In this document: positions 51,605 to 64,000 of the stretch, piece by piece
How positions within the stretch are numbered: the first letter of the stretch is position 1
Layout: every line of letters begins with the position of its first letter
Assembly: GCF_029945965.1 (NCBI RefSeq)
Contig: NZ_JAQSDO010000015.1
Location: forward strand, 1,119,952-1,183,951
Source of the DNA: Thermomonas sp.
Lineage (GTDB): Bacteria; Pseudomonadota; Gammaproteobacteria; Xanthomonadales; Xanthomonadaceae
Direction: 5' to 3'
Length of the DNA stretch: 64,000 nt
Program-made: the position numbers and the translations under genes
Notes under the pieces: generated by a model
The model's database searches: none
What the model was told of the DNA's origin: nothing
Seen by the model: only the letters and a program-made list of their open reading frames with translations

Positions 51605-52411
51605 ATGCGACTGCAGCCAGTACCCGCGTTCAATGACAATTACATCTGGTTGCTAGTCGACCATGCCGGCGAAGGAAGTGCCCCCGAAGGCGCGTCGCGT
51701 GCGCTGATCGTCGACCCTGGTGATGCCGCACCCGTGCTGGATGTATTGCGCGACGGTCCAGCGCCACACGGCATCCTGCTCACCCACCACCATGACGACC
51801 ACATCGGGGGCGTAGCCGAACTGCTGCGCCACTGGCCGCAACTCCCGGTGATCGCGCCGCACGATGCTCGAATCGCCACCGCAACCCGACGCGTGGCGGA
51901 TGGCGAGCGCATCGACATCGGCCCATGGCATTTCGACATCATTGAAATTCCCGGGCATACCTCCAGCCATATCGCATTCCATGGGCGGACCCTTGAGGGG
52001 ATGGGGCTGCTGTTCTGCGGCGATACCCTGTTCAGCCTGGGCTGCGGTCGCTTGTTCGAAGGCACACCGACGCAAATGCTGGATTCCCTGCGACGGCTAT
52101 CTGCCCTGCCCGTTGGAACAATGGTCTGTTGCGGACACGAATACACCGTGGCCAATGCCGCTTTCGCACTGACAGTGGATCCAGCCAATGCGGCCCTGCG
52201 TGAGCGCGCCGCTCAGGCAATGACAGCACGCGACGCAGGCCTACCCACCTTGCCCGTGACGCTGGCGTCGGAGCGCGACTGCAACCCGTTCCTGCGCATC
52301 GACACGCCGGCCGTACTCGCTGCGCTGGAACATCACCTGCAACGCGCGCTGGTGGACGATGTCGATGCGTTCGCGGAACTACGTCGATGGAAGGACGGCT
52401 TCAGCGGATGA
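51605..52411 (+). CDS. gloB: Hydroxyacylglutathione hydrolase (glyoxalase II)
   Basis: PAFNDNYIWLLVD; LLTHHHDDHIGGVAELL; PGHTSSHIAFHG; CGHEYTVANAAFAL. Confidence 0.96.
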   Translation: MRLQPVPAFNDNYIWLLVDHAGEGSAPEGASRALIVDPGDAAPVLDVLRDGPAPHGILLTHHHDDHIGGVAELLRHWPQLPVIAPHDARIATATRRVADGERIDIGPWHFDIIEIPGHTSSHIAFHGRTLEGMGLLFCGDTLFSLGCGRLFEGTPTQMLDSLRRLSALPVGTMVCCGHEYTVANAAFALTVDPANAALRERAAQAMTARDAGLPTLPVTLASERDCNPFLRIDTPAVLAALEHHLQRALVDDVDAFAELRRWKDGFSG

Positions 52412-53256
52412 GGGGCAGGCGCTGCCTGTGCCTGCTCCTGCTGGTGTTCGCCGGCACGACATTGGCCGCCTCGGCGCCGCCCACCCGCAATGGCGGCGAA
52501 CTCATGCGCGAGTTCGAACAGGGCCTGACCGAACCCGGCTGCACCGACGCCAGCCCACGCTGGCGCAGGCATTACGCGCAGTCTGCGAAAGACATGGCGG
52601 TCGAGGATGAAGTCGCGCTGACATTGTTCGCCTATGTGCTGGATGAAGTGCGCAATGCCGGACTTCCCAGCGAACTGGCGTTGATCCCGTTCGTCGAAAC
52701 CCGTTTCCACCCGAATGTACGCAGTGCCAGCGGCCCGGCCGGGCTGTGGCAGTTCACCACATCGACCGCACGCCGCAACGGGGTCGGCGTGCAGGCAGGT
52801 CGCGACGGACGGATGTCGGTAGTCAGCTCAACCCGTGCTGCGGTGAAACACCTGGGCCGCCTTCAACGCAGGTTCGGACACCAGTGGCGGCAGACGGCGA
52901 TGGCCTACAACGCCGGCGAAGGCGCACTGAAGGCATCGCGACGCAGGCACGCACGCCGCCTGTCCGGGATCACCCGCAGCTATCCAGTGAAACTGCATGC
53001 GATCGCATGCCTGTTCATCGAGCAGGGCAATGATGACCGTTGGCAGCAAGCCATCGAACGCCCGCTGCCGCGCCTGGCGCCACGCACGCTGCCCATCGGC
53101 ACCCGCGACCTGCGCCGCTGGGCACGCGCGCAGGGATTCGACCCGGACCTGGTCGCCGCACTCAATCCCGGCTGGCACAGCGGCAGCCGTGACATCCTCG
53201 CCCCCGTGGCGGGTCATGCCGCCGCTGGCCCACGCGGCCATCGCAAGGCAAACTAG
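52408..53256 (+). CDS. Lytic transglycosylase (MltD-like SLT domain)
   Basis: [53 protein letters not shown]. Confidence 0.9.
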   Translation: MRGRRCLCLLLLVFAGTTLAASAPPTRNGGELMREFEQGLTEPGCTDASPRWRRHYAQSAKDMAVEDEVALTLFAYVLDEVRNAGLPSELALIPFVETRFHPNVRSASGPAGLWQFTTSTARRNGVGVQAGRDGRMSVVSSTRAAVKHLGRLQRRFGHQWRQTAMAYNAGEGALKASRRRHARRLSGITRSYPVKLHAIACLFIEQGNDDRWQQAIERPLPRLAPRTLPIGTRDLRRWARAQGFDPDLVAALNPGWHSGSRDILAPVAGHAAAGPRGHRKAN

Positions 53257-53315
53257 AGCATTCGCTCGAGGCGCCAAGGCGCCATACGTCCGCTGCACAT
53301 CCATCAGGAGAGACC

Positions 53316-54101
53316 ATGGGATTCCTTCAGGGCAAGCGCGCGCTGGTCACCGGTATTGCAAGCCAGCGTTCGATCGCAAGCGGTATTGCAGATGCCATGC
53401 ACCGGCAAGGCGCGGAACTGGCATTGACCTACCAGAACGACAAACTCAAATCGCGGGTTGAAGCCGCTGCCGCCGGATATGGCAGCACTATAGTTTTACC
53501 GCTGGACGTGGCCGACGATGGCCAGATCGATGCCTGCTTCAGCGAACTTGGCAAGCACTGGGACGGCTTCGACATCCTCATCCATTGCATCGCATTCGCG
53601 CCACGCGAAGCGATCGAAGGCGACTTCCTGGATGGCATCACCCGTGAGAACTACCACATCGCGCACGACATCAGCGCCTACTCGCTGGCCGCGCTCGGCA
53701 AAGCGGCGCGGCCGATGATGAAGGGCCGCAACGGTTCGATCCTGACCCTGAGCTACCTGGGTGCCGAACGCGCGCTGGCCAACTACAACACCATGGGCGT
53801 GGCCAAGGCCAGCCTGGAAGCCACCGTGCGCTATATGGCGATGGCGCTTGGGCCAGAAGGCACGCGCGTGAATGCGATCTCGGCCGGCCCGATCCGCACC
53901 CTGGCGGCCAGCGGCGTGGCCAACTTCCGCAAGATGCTTAGCCAGTTCGAGGCGACCGCGCCGCTGCGCCGGGTAGTGACCATCGAGGATGTCGGAAACG
54001 CCGCTGCATTCCTGTGCTCGGACCTGGCCGCCGGCATCACCGGCGAAATCACGTACGTCGACGCCGGCTACAACATCATGGGCATGAGCGGCATCGACTG
54101 A
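53316..54101 (+). CDS. fabI: Enoyl-ACP reductase (NADH)
   Basis: [61 protein letters not shown]. Confidence 0.97.
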   Translation: MGFLQGKRALVTGIASQRSIASGIADAMHRQGAELALTYQNDKLKSRVEAAAAGYGSTIVLPLDVADDGQIDACFSELGKHWDGFDILIHCIAFAPREAIEGDFLDGITRENYHIAHDISAYSLAALGKAARPMMKGRNGSILTLSYLGAERALANYNTMGVAKASLEATVRYMAMALGPEGTRVNAISAGPIRTLAASGVANFRKMLSQFEATAPLRRVVTIEDVGNAAAFLCSDLAAGITGEITYVDAGYNIMGMSGID

Positions 54102-54124
54102 CGCATTGATGCCTGCGCCAATGA

Positions 54125-54154
54125 AAACGCCCGATCATGACCGGGCGTTTTTTA
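54125..54154 (+). terminator. Rho-independent terminator after fabI
   Basis: aacgcccg/atcatga/ccgggcgtttttt. Confidence 0.85.
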
Positions 54155-54171
54155 TCAGGATGGACGACCCA

Positions 54172-56139
54172 TTACAGGCGGTCTTCGGCCACCTTGATCT
54201 CGTACTTCGCCCGCGACGCCCGCACATAGGCCTTCTGGGCGCCGATGCCGGCAATCTTCGCCAACTGCGTGCGCAGTTGGTCGCGTTCCTGTGGAGTCGC
54301 CTTGGTCAGATCGCCATCGTGAACCGCGCGGATCGCATAGACCATGTACTGGCCGCCGATCTCGACCTTGCCGACCGGGATCAGGTTGCCGCGTGGACCT
54401 GGGGTATCGAAGAACGCATCGACTGCGCGCCGCGATGGGATCGCACTAGCGCGCGAAAGTGCATCCATTTCCGCCATGGCCAGCTTCGCGCTGTCCGCCG
54501 CCTTGGCCAGGGTGTTGGCCTTGGCCGCCTTCACCAGTGCATCGGCAGCCGCTTCGGCAGTCTTGCGCTGGCGATCCAGGTGAATGGCCACGACCACCGC
54601 TGCGGACACTTCGGCCAGCGGGCGCGGGCGTTCCGGATTGTGCTCGATCACCCGGATCATGACGCTGTGGTTGGGGCCAAGCTCGATCGGATCGCTGGCG
54701 GTGCCGTCCTGGATCAGCGTGTCAGTGAATGCCGCAAGCAAGACTTTCTGGTTCGCCGCTAGACCCGGGCCACCGGTCCGCGAGAACGCAGGCGTGGTCT
54801 TCACTTCCAGGTCCAGGGCCTTTGCAGCCGGCTCCAGCGAGCTCGGGCTCTTGTAGACCTGGTCCACTAGTTTCCCGCTCAGATCGTTATAGGCGCGCTC
54901 GCGTTCGGACTCCTGCAATTCGGTTTCGAGTTGTGCGCGGACCTCCTCGAACGAACGTTGGGTACCGGTGTGGATTTCGCCGACCTTGATGATGTGCCAG
55001 CCGAAATTGCTCTTGACCGGACCGCGGATTTCACCCGACTTCATCGCGAACGCGGCGTCCTCGAACGGCCCCGGCAAACCGCCCTTGGTCATCAGGCCCA
55101 AATCGCCACCCTTGTCCTTGGAACCGGCATCGTCACTGTTGGCCTTGGCCAGTGCGGCAAAATCCGCACCTGGCGCACGCGCTTCAGCCGCAAGCTTGTT
55201 GGCACGCGCCTCGGCAGCCTTCTTGTCCGCAGCGCTGGCGTCGGCAGCGACTTGTACCAGAATGTGCGAGACCTGCCGCTGTTCGGAGGCGGAGAATTTC
55301 GTCGCTTCCTCCTGGTAGCGTTTGTGCAACGCCGCCTCGTCCACCACCGGTGGCGGCAAGCTGGCACCGTCCACTTCAACGTACTCAAGGCGCACAGTCT
55401 CGGGCTGTCGATAGCCATCGACATGCGATTTGTACCAGCCCTGGATCTGCGCTGGGGTCACCGTTGCGGAATCCGCGGGCGTGGCAGGCAGCATCACGAA
55501 ACTGACGTCGCGCTGTTCGCCGAGCAGACGCATGATGCGGTCGACGTCGGCATTGGTGACGAAAGCCGATTGCGCCAACCGGCTCGGGATCAGGCCATAC
55601 TGCAGGTTGTCGCGGATCCGATCCTCGAAATCTCGCGGAGTCTGCGGCGGGCTCTGCGATGCCAGCAACAACTGGTAGCGATTGGCATCGAACTTGCCGT
55701 CGACCTGGAAATCCGGCACGTCCTGGATCGCCTTGCGCACTTCACCGTCGCTGACCACGATGCCATCCTGCTCGGCAGCCATGCGCATGACCTGCTCGTC
55801 TATCATGTCGTCAAGCACCTTGCGCTTGTTGTCGACCGATTCGAACGTCTTGGCATCGAACTTGTCGCCCTGTTCCTCGCGCGCACGCATGCGTGCCTGC
55901 TCGAAGCGCTGGCGGAATTCTGCATTGTCGATGTCGTGAGTCCGCCAAAAGTAGCTCACCGGCCACGCCTGCGGCGCCGACTGCCACCACGAAGGCGGTT
56001 GCACGATGCGCGCCGCATAGGTATCCACCCGTTGCGACATGTAGGACTCCATGCCGAAGAAGGCGAATGGGACGATCAGCAATCCAAGGATTACCGTGGC
56101 GATCCAGCCTGAGGTTTTGTCGCGGAGTTTCTGCAGCAT
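54172..56139 (-). CDS. ppiD: Peptidyl-prolyl isomerase PpiD/SurA-type periplasmic folding factor
   Basis: MLQKLRDKTSGWIATVILGLLIVPFAFFGMESY; rotamase domain SHILVQVAADA...LGLMTKGGLPGPFEDAAFAMKSGEIRGPVKSNFGWHIIKV. Confidence 0.93.
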   Translation of the reverse strand: MLQKLRDKTSGWIATVILGLLIVPFAFFGMESYMSQRVDTYAARIVQPPSWWQSAPQAWPVSYFWRTHDIDNAEFRQRFEQARMRAREEQGDKFDAKTFESVDNKRKVLDDMIDEQVMRMAAEQDGIVVSDGEVRKAIQDVPDFQVDGKFDANRYQLLLASQSPPQTPRDFEDRIRDNLQYGLIPSRLAQSAFVTNADVDRIMRLLGEQRDVSFVMLPATPADSATVTPAQIQGWYKSHVDGYRQPETVRLEYVEVDGASLPPPVVDEAALHKRYQEEATKFSASEQRQVSHILVQVAADASAADKKAAEARANKLAAEARAPGADFAALAKANSDDAGSKDKGGDLGLMTKGGLPGPFEDAAFAMKSGEIRGPVKSNFGWHIIKVGEIHTGTQRSFEEVRAQLETELQESERERAYNDLSGKLVDQVYKSPSSLEPAAKALDLEVKTTPAFSRTGGPGLAANQKVLLAAFTDTLIQDGTASDPIELGPNHSVMIRVIEHNPERPRPLAEVSAAVVVAIHLDRQRKTAEAAADALVKAAKANTLAKAADSAKLAMAEMDALSRASAIPSRRAVDAFFDTPGPRGNLIPVGKVEIGGQYMVYAIRAVHDGDLTKATPQERDQLRTQLAKIAGIGAQKAYVRASRAKYEIKVAEDRL

Positions 56140-56230
56140 GGGCAATGGTGTGTTCGTGAGGCGTAGCCGCTTAGTTTAGCGCGCCTCGTGCAAAGTCGCC
56201 CGTCGATTTCGCGTCAACCAATGATCGACA

Positions 56231-56263
56231 AAAAAAGAAGGCGCCGTTTCCGGCGCCTTCTTC
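56231..56263 (-). terminator. Terminator of the tRNA-Val/tRNA-Asp unit
   Basis: gaaggcgccg/tttc/cggcgccttc with A-tract on the left (T-tract on minus strand). Confidence 0.85.
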
Positions 56264-56273
56264 AACTCATAAG

Positions 56274-56350
56274 TGGCGGAGTGGACGGGACTCGAACCCG
56301 CGACCTCCGGCGTGACAGGCCAGCATTCTAACCAACTGAACTACCACTCC
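56274..56350 (-). tRNA. tRNA-Asp(GTC)
   Basis: Reverse complement GGAGTGGTAGTTCAGTTGGTTAGAATGCTGGCCTGTCACGCCGGAGGTCGCGGGTTCGAGTCCCGTCCACTCCGCCA. Confidence 0.96.
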
Positions 56351-56399
56351 GCTGAGACGAATATGATAACCAGCGACCTGAATTCGCGCAAGACCTGAT

Positions 56400-56474
56400 T
56401 GGTGGGTGCTGAGGGGATCGAACCCCCGACCCGCTCCGTGTAAAGGAGCCGCTCTACCGCTGAGCTAAGCACCC
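56400..56474 (-). tRNA. tRNA-Val(TAC)
   Basis: Reverse complement GGGTGCTTAGCTCAGCGGTAGAGCGGCTCCTTTACACGGAGC...AGCACCCACCA. Confidence 0.96.
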
Positions 56475-56566
56475 GGTCGACGCAATTATCGCTAAATATT
56501 AGTGTGGATGCCCATAAACGAGAAGCCCGGCCATTGGCCGGGCTTCTCGGGTCAATCAGGTACGGA

Positions 56567-56839
56567 TCAGTTGACCGCGTCCTTGAGCGCCTTGCCGGCC
56601 TTGAATGCCGGGTTCTTCGACGCCTTGATCTTGATCGCCTCGCCGGTGCGCGGGTTGCGACCGGTACGCGCACCACGCTTGCGTACCGAGAAGGTACCGA
56701 AGCCCACCAGGGTCACGGTGTCACCCTTTTTCAGGGCCTTGGTGATCGCGGCGACCATCGCATCGAGGGCGCGACCTGCGTCTGCCTTGGTCAGCTCGGC
56801 GTGATCGGCGATGGCATCGACAAATTCGGCTTTGTTCAT
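56567..56839 (-). CDS. hupB: DNA-binding protein HU
   Basis: [74 protein letters not shown]. Confidence 0.97.
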   Translation of the reverse strand: MNKAEFVDAIADHAELTKADAGRALDAMVAAITKALKKGDTVTLVGFGTFSVRKRGARTGRNPRTGEAIKIKASKNPAFKAGKALKDAVN

Positions 56840-56965
56840 GTGTTTGATGACTCCCTAGTACGGAATAGACGCGGAATATTCGTTGACCGGTGCTGCGACG
56901 CTCCCCTGCCACGGTACCGGTTGGCTGCCACGGCGCACATCGTGCGTTCGCCGCGGTTGCCTATT

Positions 56966-56994
56966 GTTATACCAGCAGGATTTTCTCCATGCAA
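56966..56994 (-). promoter_or_regulatory. Putative sigma-70 promoter of hupB
   Basis: Minus strand TTGCAT-N17-TATAAC upstream of hupB. Confidence 0.65.
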
Positions 56995-57069
56995 CACGGA
57001 AAACCAATGCTGGTGCGGCTTTCAGGTACTTGCCGACGAGTGGCCCGGCGCCAATGGCCAATCAATGGA

Positions 57070-59502
<2,433 letters not shown>

Positions 59503-59557
59503 GCAGGCTCCGGGAGGATGCAGGCCGGCGCCAGATGCGCCCGCCTCAGCCATGTTT

Positions 59558-59584
59558 ATGGGGGTGGCGGCTCCGGGATGCAAG
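59558..59584 (-). promoter_or_regulatory. Putative sigma-32 (heat-shock) promoter of lon
   Basis: Minus strand CTTGCAT-N14-CCCCAT; consensus CTTGAAA-N11-16-CCCCAT. Confidence 0.55.
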
Positions 59585-59606
59585 CGGAAAAGTCGGGCGG
59601 GGCTGC

Positions 59607-59640
59607 AATGAAAAGGCCGCCTTGCGGCGGCCTTTTCATT
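59607..59640 (-). terminator. Terminator between clpX and lon
   Basis: Perfect dyad aatgaaaaggccgcc/ttgc/ggcggccttttcatt. Confidence 0.8.
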
Positions 59641-59656
59641 CATGAATCACCGCAAC

Positions 59657-61009
59657 TCAGTCCGCGGATGCCGCTTTCGGTAGCGTCGCGGCAATGGCTG
59701 GCGCTGCAGATGGCGCAGCCACCAGCTCCTTGTCCTGGTCTTTCTCGAACGCAGTGTTCTTGTAGATCAGGTATGGCTCGGATTTGTGCTCGATTACCGA
59801 TTCGTCGACCACCACCTTGCTGACGTTCTCCAGCGAAGGCAGGTCGTACATGGTATCCAGCAGGACGGACTCGACAATCGTGCGCAGGCCGCGCGCGCCG
59901 GTCTTGCGCTTGAGCGCGCGCTTGGCGATGGCCACCAGCGCGTCCGGGCGAATTTCGAGCTCCACGCCCTCCATGTCGAACAGTTTGCGGAACTGCTTGG
60001 TGATCGCGTTCTTGGGCTCGGTGAGGATCTGGATCAACGCCGCCTCGTCCAGCTCCTCCAGCGTCGCCACGACCGGCAGGCGGCCGACGAATTCAGGGAT
60101 CAAGCCGTATTTGATCAGGTCTTCAGGCTCGACCTGAGCAAGGACATCGCCAATATTGGCCTTGCGTTCGACGCTCCTGACCTTGGCACCAAAGCCAATC
60201 CCGCCGGATTCGTTGCTGCGCTGCTGGATCACCTTGTCCAGGCCAGCGAACGCGCCACCGACGATGAACAGGATATTGCGGGTATCGACCTGCAGGAATT
60301 CCTGCTGCGGATGCTTGCGTCCGCCCTGCGGCGGCACGCTGGCCACGGTGCCTTCGATCAGCTTGAGCAGCGCTTGCTGCACGCCTTCGCCGGAGACATC
60401 GCGAGTGATCGACGGGTTCTCGGACTTGCGCGAAATCTTGTCGATCTCGTCGATGTAGACGATGCCCTGCTGCGCCTTGTCGACATCGTAGTCGCACTTC
60501 TGCAGCAGCTTCTGGATGATGTTCTCGACGTCCTCGCCAACATAACCGGCTTCTGTCAGTGTGGTCGCATCAGCCATGGTGAACGGCACGTTGAGCATCC
60601 GCGCCAGCGTTTCCGCGAGCAGGGTCTTGCCCGAGCCGGTAGGGCCGACCAACAGGATGTTGGACTTCGATAGCTCCACATCGTCCGACTTCTGCCGGCT
60701 CTCGATGCGCTTGTAGTGATTGTAGACCGCCACTGCGAGGGTCTTCTTGGCCCGTGCCTGGCCGATCACGTACTGGTCGAGGACTTCCAGGATCTCGCGC
60801 GGCTTGGGCAGCGCACTACGCGTGGACTGGGCCTTCTCTTCCAGTTCCTCGCGGATGATGTCATTGCACAGCTCCACGCATTCATCGCAGATGAACACGC
60901 TGGGCCCTGCGATCAGCTTGCGCACCTCGTGCTGGCTCTTTCCGCAGAAGGAGCAGTAGAGGATCTTGGTGCTGTCGCCGGTGCTGCGTCCCTGACGGTC
61001 TTCGCTCAT
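59657..61009 (-). CDS. clpX: ATP-dependent Clp protease ATP-binding subunit ClpX
   Basis: Zinc finger [55 protein letters not shown]. Confidence 0.98.
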   Translation of the reverse strand: MSEDRQGRSTGDSTKILYCSFCGKSQHEVRKLIAGPSVFICDECVELCNDIIREELEEKAQSTRSALPKPREILEVLDQYVIGQARAKKTLAVAVYNHYKRIESRQKSDDVELSKSNILLVGPTGSGKTLLAETLARMLNVPFTMADATTLTEAGYVGEDVENIIQKLLQKCDYDVDKAQQGIVYIDEIDKISRKSENPSITRDVSGEGVQQALLKLIEGTVASVPPQGGRKHPQQEFLQVDTRNILFIVGGAFAGLDKVIQQRSNESGGIGFGAKVRSVERKANIGDVLAQVEPEDLIKYGLIPEFVGRLPVVATLEELDEAALIQILTEPKNAITKQFRKLFDMEGVELEIRPDALVAIAKRALKRKTGARGLRTIVESVLLDTMYDLPSLENVSKVVVDESVIEHKSEPYLIYKNTAFEKDQDKELVAAPSAAPAIAATLPKAASAD

Positions 61010-61217
61010 TCGCCACTCACTGTCCGCGCTGTGCGGATTCGGCCCGAGGATACCATACGCTCCCGTTGGGCCAAGCGGGGGCTGGAACTGATTGAAACCG
61101 CATGGGGACGCGGTTTCAGTGGAGTCAAATGATCCTTGAAATCACCTATCCGGCCCCCGCGCGCAGCGCTTCGGGCGTTCGCACGGGTGCGCGCCATTAG
61201 CGCGCAAGCACCCGCGC

Positions 61218-61844
61218 TTACCCAGCCTGGATCGAATCGTCCGGACGGCGCACAAGTACCTCGTCGACCAGCCCGTATTCACGGGCTGCCTCGGCACTCT
61301 TGAAGTTGTCGCGTTCGGTGTCGCGGGCAATCACGTCCAGCGGCTGGCCGGTATGGTTGGACATTATTTCGTTGAGTCGTTGGCGCAGCGCGAGGATCTC
61401 GCGGGCCTGGATCTCGATATCGGTGGCCTGTCCCTGCGAACCACCGGACGGCTGGTGGATCATCACCCGCGCATTCGGCAGCGCATAACGCTTGCCCTTG
61501 GCACCGGCCGCAAGCAACAACGCACCCATGCTGCATGCCTGGCCGACGCAAATCGTGCTCACGTCCGGCTTGATGTACTGCATGGTGTCGTAGATCGCCA
61601 TGCCGGCAGTGACCACGCCGCCGGGCGAATTGATGTAAAGGCTGATGTCCTTCTCGGGATTTTCGGCCTCAAGGAACAATAGCTGTGCAACGATCACGTT
61701 GGCGACGTGATCATCAACACCACCCACCAAAAAGATCACCCGCTCCTTCAGCAGGCGCGAATAAATGTCATACGCGCGCTCGCCGCGACTGGTCTGTTCG
61801 ACCACCATTGGCACGAGGTTGAGAGCTTTGGTCAGGTGATCCAT
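61218..61844 (-). CDS. clpP: ATP-dependent Clp protease proteolytic subunit
   Basis: [63 protein letters not shown]. Confidence 0.98.
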   Translation of the reverse strand: MDHLTKALNLVPMVVEQTSRGERAYDIYSRLLKERVIFLVGGVDDHVANVIVAQLLFLEAENPEKDISLYINSPGGVVTAGMAIYDTMQYIKPDVSTICVGQACSMGALLLAAGAKGKRYALPNARVMIHQPSGGSQGQATDIEIQAREILALRQRLNEIMSNHTGQPLDVIARDTERDNFKSAEAAREYGLVDEVLVRRPDDSIQAG

Positions 61845-61898
61845 GGTTACTCGCTGGTAGGACTTCGATGCTTCAGATGGAAACGTACCGATAGAACC

Positions 61899-63191
61899 TT
61901 ACTGCCCGATCGCTTCCTGGAAGCTCAACGGCTGCTGGGTGTGCTGGGCGCGCTCGGCGATCCAGTCGATCACCTGCTCTTCCATCACCCGCGACTGCAG
62001 GCCCTGCATTAGCTGGGGGTCGTTGCGGTACAAATCAATGACCTGCTGCGGCTGCTCATAGGTCGACGCGATCAGCTGCATGGTCTCGGTCAGGCGCGAC
62101 TGCTCCAGGCGAAGTTCGTTGCGGCGCGCGACTTCACCCACCAGCAAGGCGACCAGCACACGCTTGCGCGCGGCTTCCATGAAGTCTTCATGGCCGGCTT
62201 CAACGTGCTGGCCCTGGCGACGGGCCTGCTCGGTGGCATTGGCGTGCAGGCCACGCGCCTCGTTTTCGACCAGGCGCGGCGGCAGCTCGACATCCTTGTA
62301 GGCCTCGACCAGTTGCTCGCCGACTTCGCGGCGCAGGCGGTTCATCAACGCCCCTTTCAGCTCGCGTGCGAGGTTGCTGCGGATTTCAGTGCGGAACTGT
62401 TCGACATCGCCACTCTTCACGCCGAAGCTGCGGATGAACGCAGCATCGATTTCGGGCAGGATCTGTTCGGCCACATCGACCAGCTTGAACGTCGAGGTGA
62501 CGGTCTTGCCGGCGAATTGCGGCACGTGCCAGTCGGCAGGCAGGGTCACATCGACGGTCTTTTCTTCATCCGGCTGCATGCCGACGATGGCCTTCTCGAC
62601 CTCCTCGTACATGCCGCCACTGCCCAGCACGGTACTGGCCTTCTCCGCGCCTTCGGCAGGCATGCGCGCGCCTTCGACCACGCTGAAGGTTTCTATATTC
62701 ACCATGTCGCCAGCCTTGGCGGCGCGCGTCACCTTGCTCCAGCTGCCGCGTTGCTGCTGCAGGTTGACCAGCATGCGGTCGATGTCGGCGTCCGCCACGT
62801 CCGAGGTATGCCGTACGACCTCCAGCTTGGCCATGTCCAGCTCGCCGAACTCCGGCACCAACTCGACGGTGGCCACGTATTTCAGCTCACCCTCATCGGC
62901 TTCGTCGGCCTCGTTGATCTGCGGCGCACCGGCAATGCGCATTTCGTTTTCACGCACTGCCTGGTCCATTCCTTCCCGCAGCAGGCCATCAAGAATCTCG
63001 GCGCGAACCTGGCTGCCGAAGCGCTGCTCGATCACCTTGGTCGGCACCTTGCCGGGACGGAAACCATTGAGGCGAGAGGTGCTTGCGATTTTGCGCAGGC
63101 GCTCACCCACTTGGCTGTCCACGTCCGCGGCTGGCAGGCTGAGGATGACGCGACGCTCGAGGTTACCGACGGATTCGACCGAAACTTGCAT
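61899..63191 (-). CDS. tig: Trigger factor
   Basis: [62 protein letters not shown] trimmed. Confidence 0.97.
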   Translation of the reverse strand: MQVSVESVGNLERRVILSLPAADVDSQVGERLRKIASTSRLNGFRPGKVPTKVIEQRFGSQVRAEILDGLLREGMDQAVRENEMRIAGAPQINEADEADEGELKYVATVELVPEFGELDMAKLEVVRHTSDVADADIDRMLVNLQQQRGSWSKVTRAAKAGDMVNIETFSVVEGARMPAEGAEKASTVLGSGGMYEEVEKAIVGMQPDEEKTVDVTLPADWHVPQFAGKTVTSTFKLVDVAEQILPEIDAAFIRSFGVKSGDVEQFRTEIRSNLARELKGALMNRLRREVGEQLVEAYKDVELPPRLVENEARGLHANATEQARRQGQHVEAGHEDFMEAARKRVLVALLVGEVARRNELRLEQSRLTETMQLIASTYEQPQQVIDLYRNDPQLMQGLQSRVMEEQVIDWIAERAQHTQQPLSFQEAIGQ

Positions 63192-63437
63192 GATGCGATG
63201 ACTCCTGGGTGGGTTCGCCTGGAACCCGGTTGCACGTGATGGGTGGCGTTGCGCGAACGGAACGATTGGATACGGCTGCGCGTAACGCGATAGTTTGGCG
63301 GATGACGGCGCTGCTGTCATCTTTTCTGGCTCCACGCGTTGACAGTCTGGCCGCATGGCCGGACAATGCCCGGCCTTTCGCCATGCTGGCGCGTCGCGAA
63401 AGCCTGCAATTGCAAGTCGTGTTGTCGGTTGTATCGG

Positions 63438-63514
63438 CGGGGTATAGCGCAGTCTGGTAGCGCGCCTGCTTTGGGAGCAGGATGTCGGGGGTTCGAATCC
63501 CTCTACCCCGACCA
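63438..63514 (+). tRNA. tRNA-Pro(TGG)
   Basis: cggggtatagcgcagtctggtagcgcgcctgctTGGgagcagg...ccctctaccccgacca. Confidence 0.96.
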
Positions 63515-63564
63515 TTCGTGGTTACATCTCGAATGGCTCACTTCGATGCGACAATCCGGTCCGG

Positions 63565-63641
63565 GCGCCCGTAGCTCAACCGGATAGAGCACCGGCCTTC
63601 TAAGCCGGCGGTTGCAGGTTCGATTCCTGCCGGGCGCGCCA
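63565..63641 (+). tRNA. tRNA-Arg(TCT)
   Basis: gcgcccgtagctcaaccggatagagcaccggcctTCTaagccgg...cgggcgcgcca. Confidence 0.96.
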
Positions 63642-63661
63642 ATGCGACGGGAACAACTTTG

Positions 63662-63738
<77 letters not shown>

Positions 63739-63775
63739 AATTTGCTGCAACAAGTTTGTTACAATTTTGTACATC

Positions 63776-63851
63776 GGGCCGTTAGCTCAGTTGGTAGAGC
63801 AGTTGACTCTTAATCAATAGGTCGAAGGTTCGAATCCTTCACGGCCCACCA
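63776..63851 (+). tRNA. tRNA-Lys(CTT)
   Basis: gggccgttagctcagttggtagagcagttgactCTTaatcaa...acggcccacca. Confidence 0.96.
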
Positions 63852-63858
63852 AACCCGA

Positions 63859-63890
63859 GACGCCCGGCCACAAGCCGGGCGTTTTCTTTT
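63859..63890 (+). terminator. Terminator of the tRNA Pro-Arg-His-Lys cluster
   Basis: cgcccggc/cacaa/gccgggcgttttctttt. Confidence 0.85.
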
Positions 63891-64000
63891 GTCGATGCTG
63901 TCCATCAAACCAAGGTTCGCCCGCTGCGCGGGTCCGGCCACGCGCAGCGCGCGTGGCGTTCGAACGGACGCGAACCGGTGGTTCGCAAGCCGTCCGTTCT

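Noticed and set aside
63192-63515. N-terminal extension of the trigger factor ORF ([27 protein letters not shown]...)
   Set aside because: Reads antisense through tRNA-Pro; the true Tig start is MQVSVESV at 63191.

Overview
High-GC proteobacterial chromosome segment. Gene content and order suggest Xanthomonadaceae (a Lysobacter/Luteimonas/Thermomonas-like organism); this is inference only. Most of the 64 kb is densely packed core genome: purine salvage/nagZ/rlmD, ydbL-ydbH, recO-era-rnc-lepB-lepA, degP/rseA/rpoE, a complete rpmF-fabH-fabD-fabG-acpP-fabF-pabB-pabC-mltG-tmk-holB-pilZ cluster, moxR/DUF58/tgpA, recR-ybaB-dnaX, moaC-moaA, LPS core genes (kdkA, heptosyltransferase), dnaQ-rnhA-gloB-mltD, fabI, ppiD, hupB, lon-clpX-clpP-tig. 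There are 8 tRNAs and an SRP RNA. The most interesting accessory locus is at 42.0-43.8 kb. It encodes a secreted protein with one CXXCH heme motif fused to a probable outer-membrane beta-barrel (Cyc2-like monoheme porin-cytochrome architecture), directly downstream of a Tat-exported high-potential iron-sulfur protein (HiPIP). This is a candidate extracellular electron-transfer or Fe(II)-oxidation module placed between the tRNA-Ser/SRP RNA genes and moaC. Other signals worth a look are a sigma-E-type promoter before rpoE, a sigma-32-type promoter before lon, a lipoprotein form of YdbL with no YnbE, an orphan REC-Hpt protein, and several palindrome arrays near tRNA genes.
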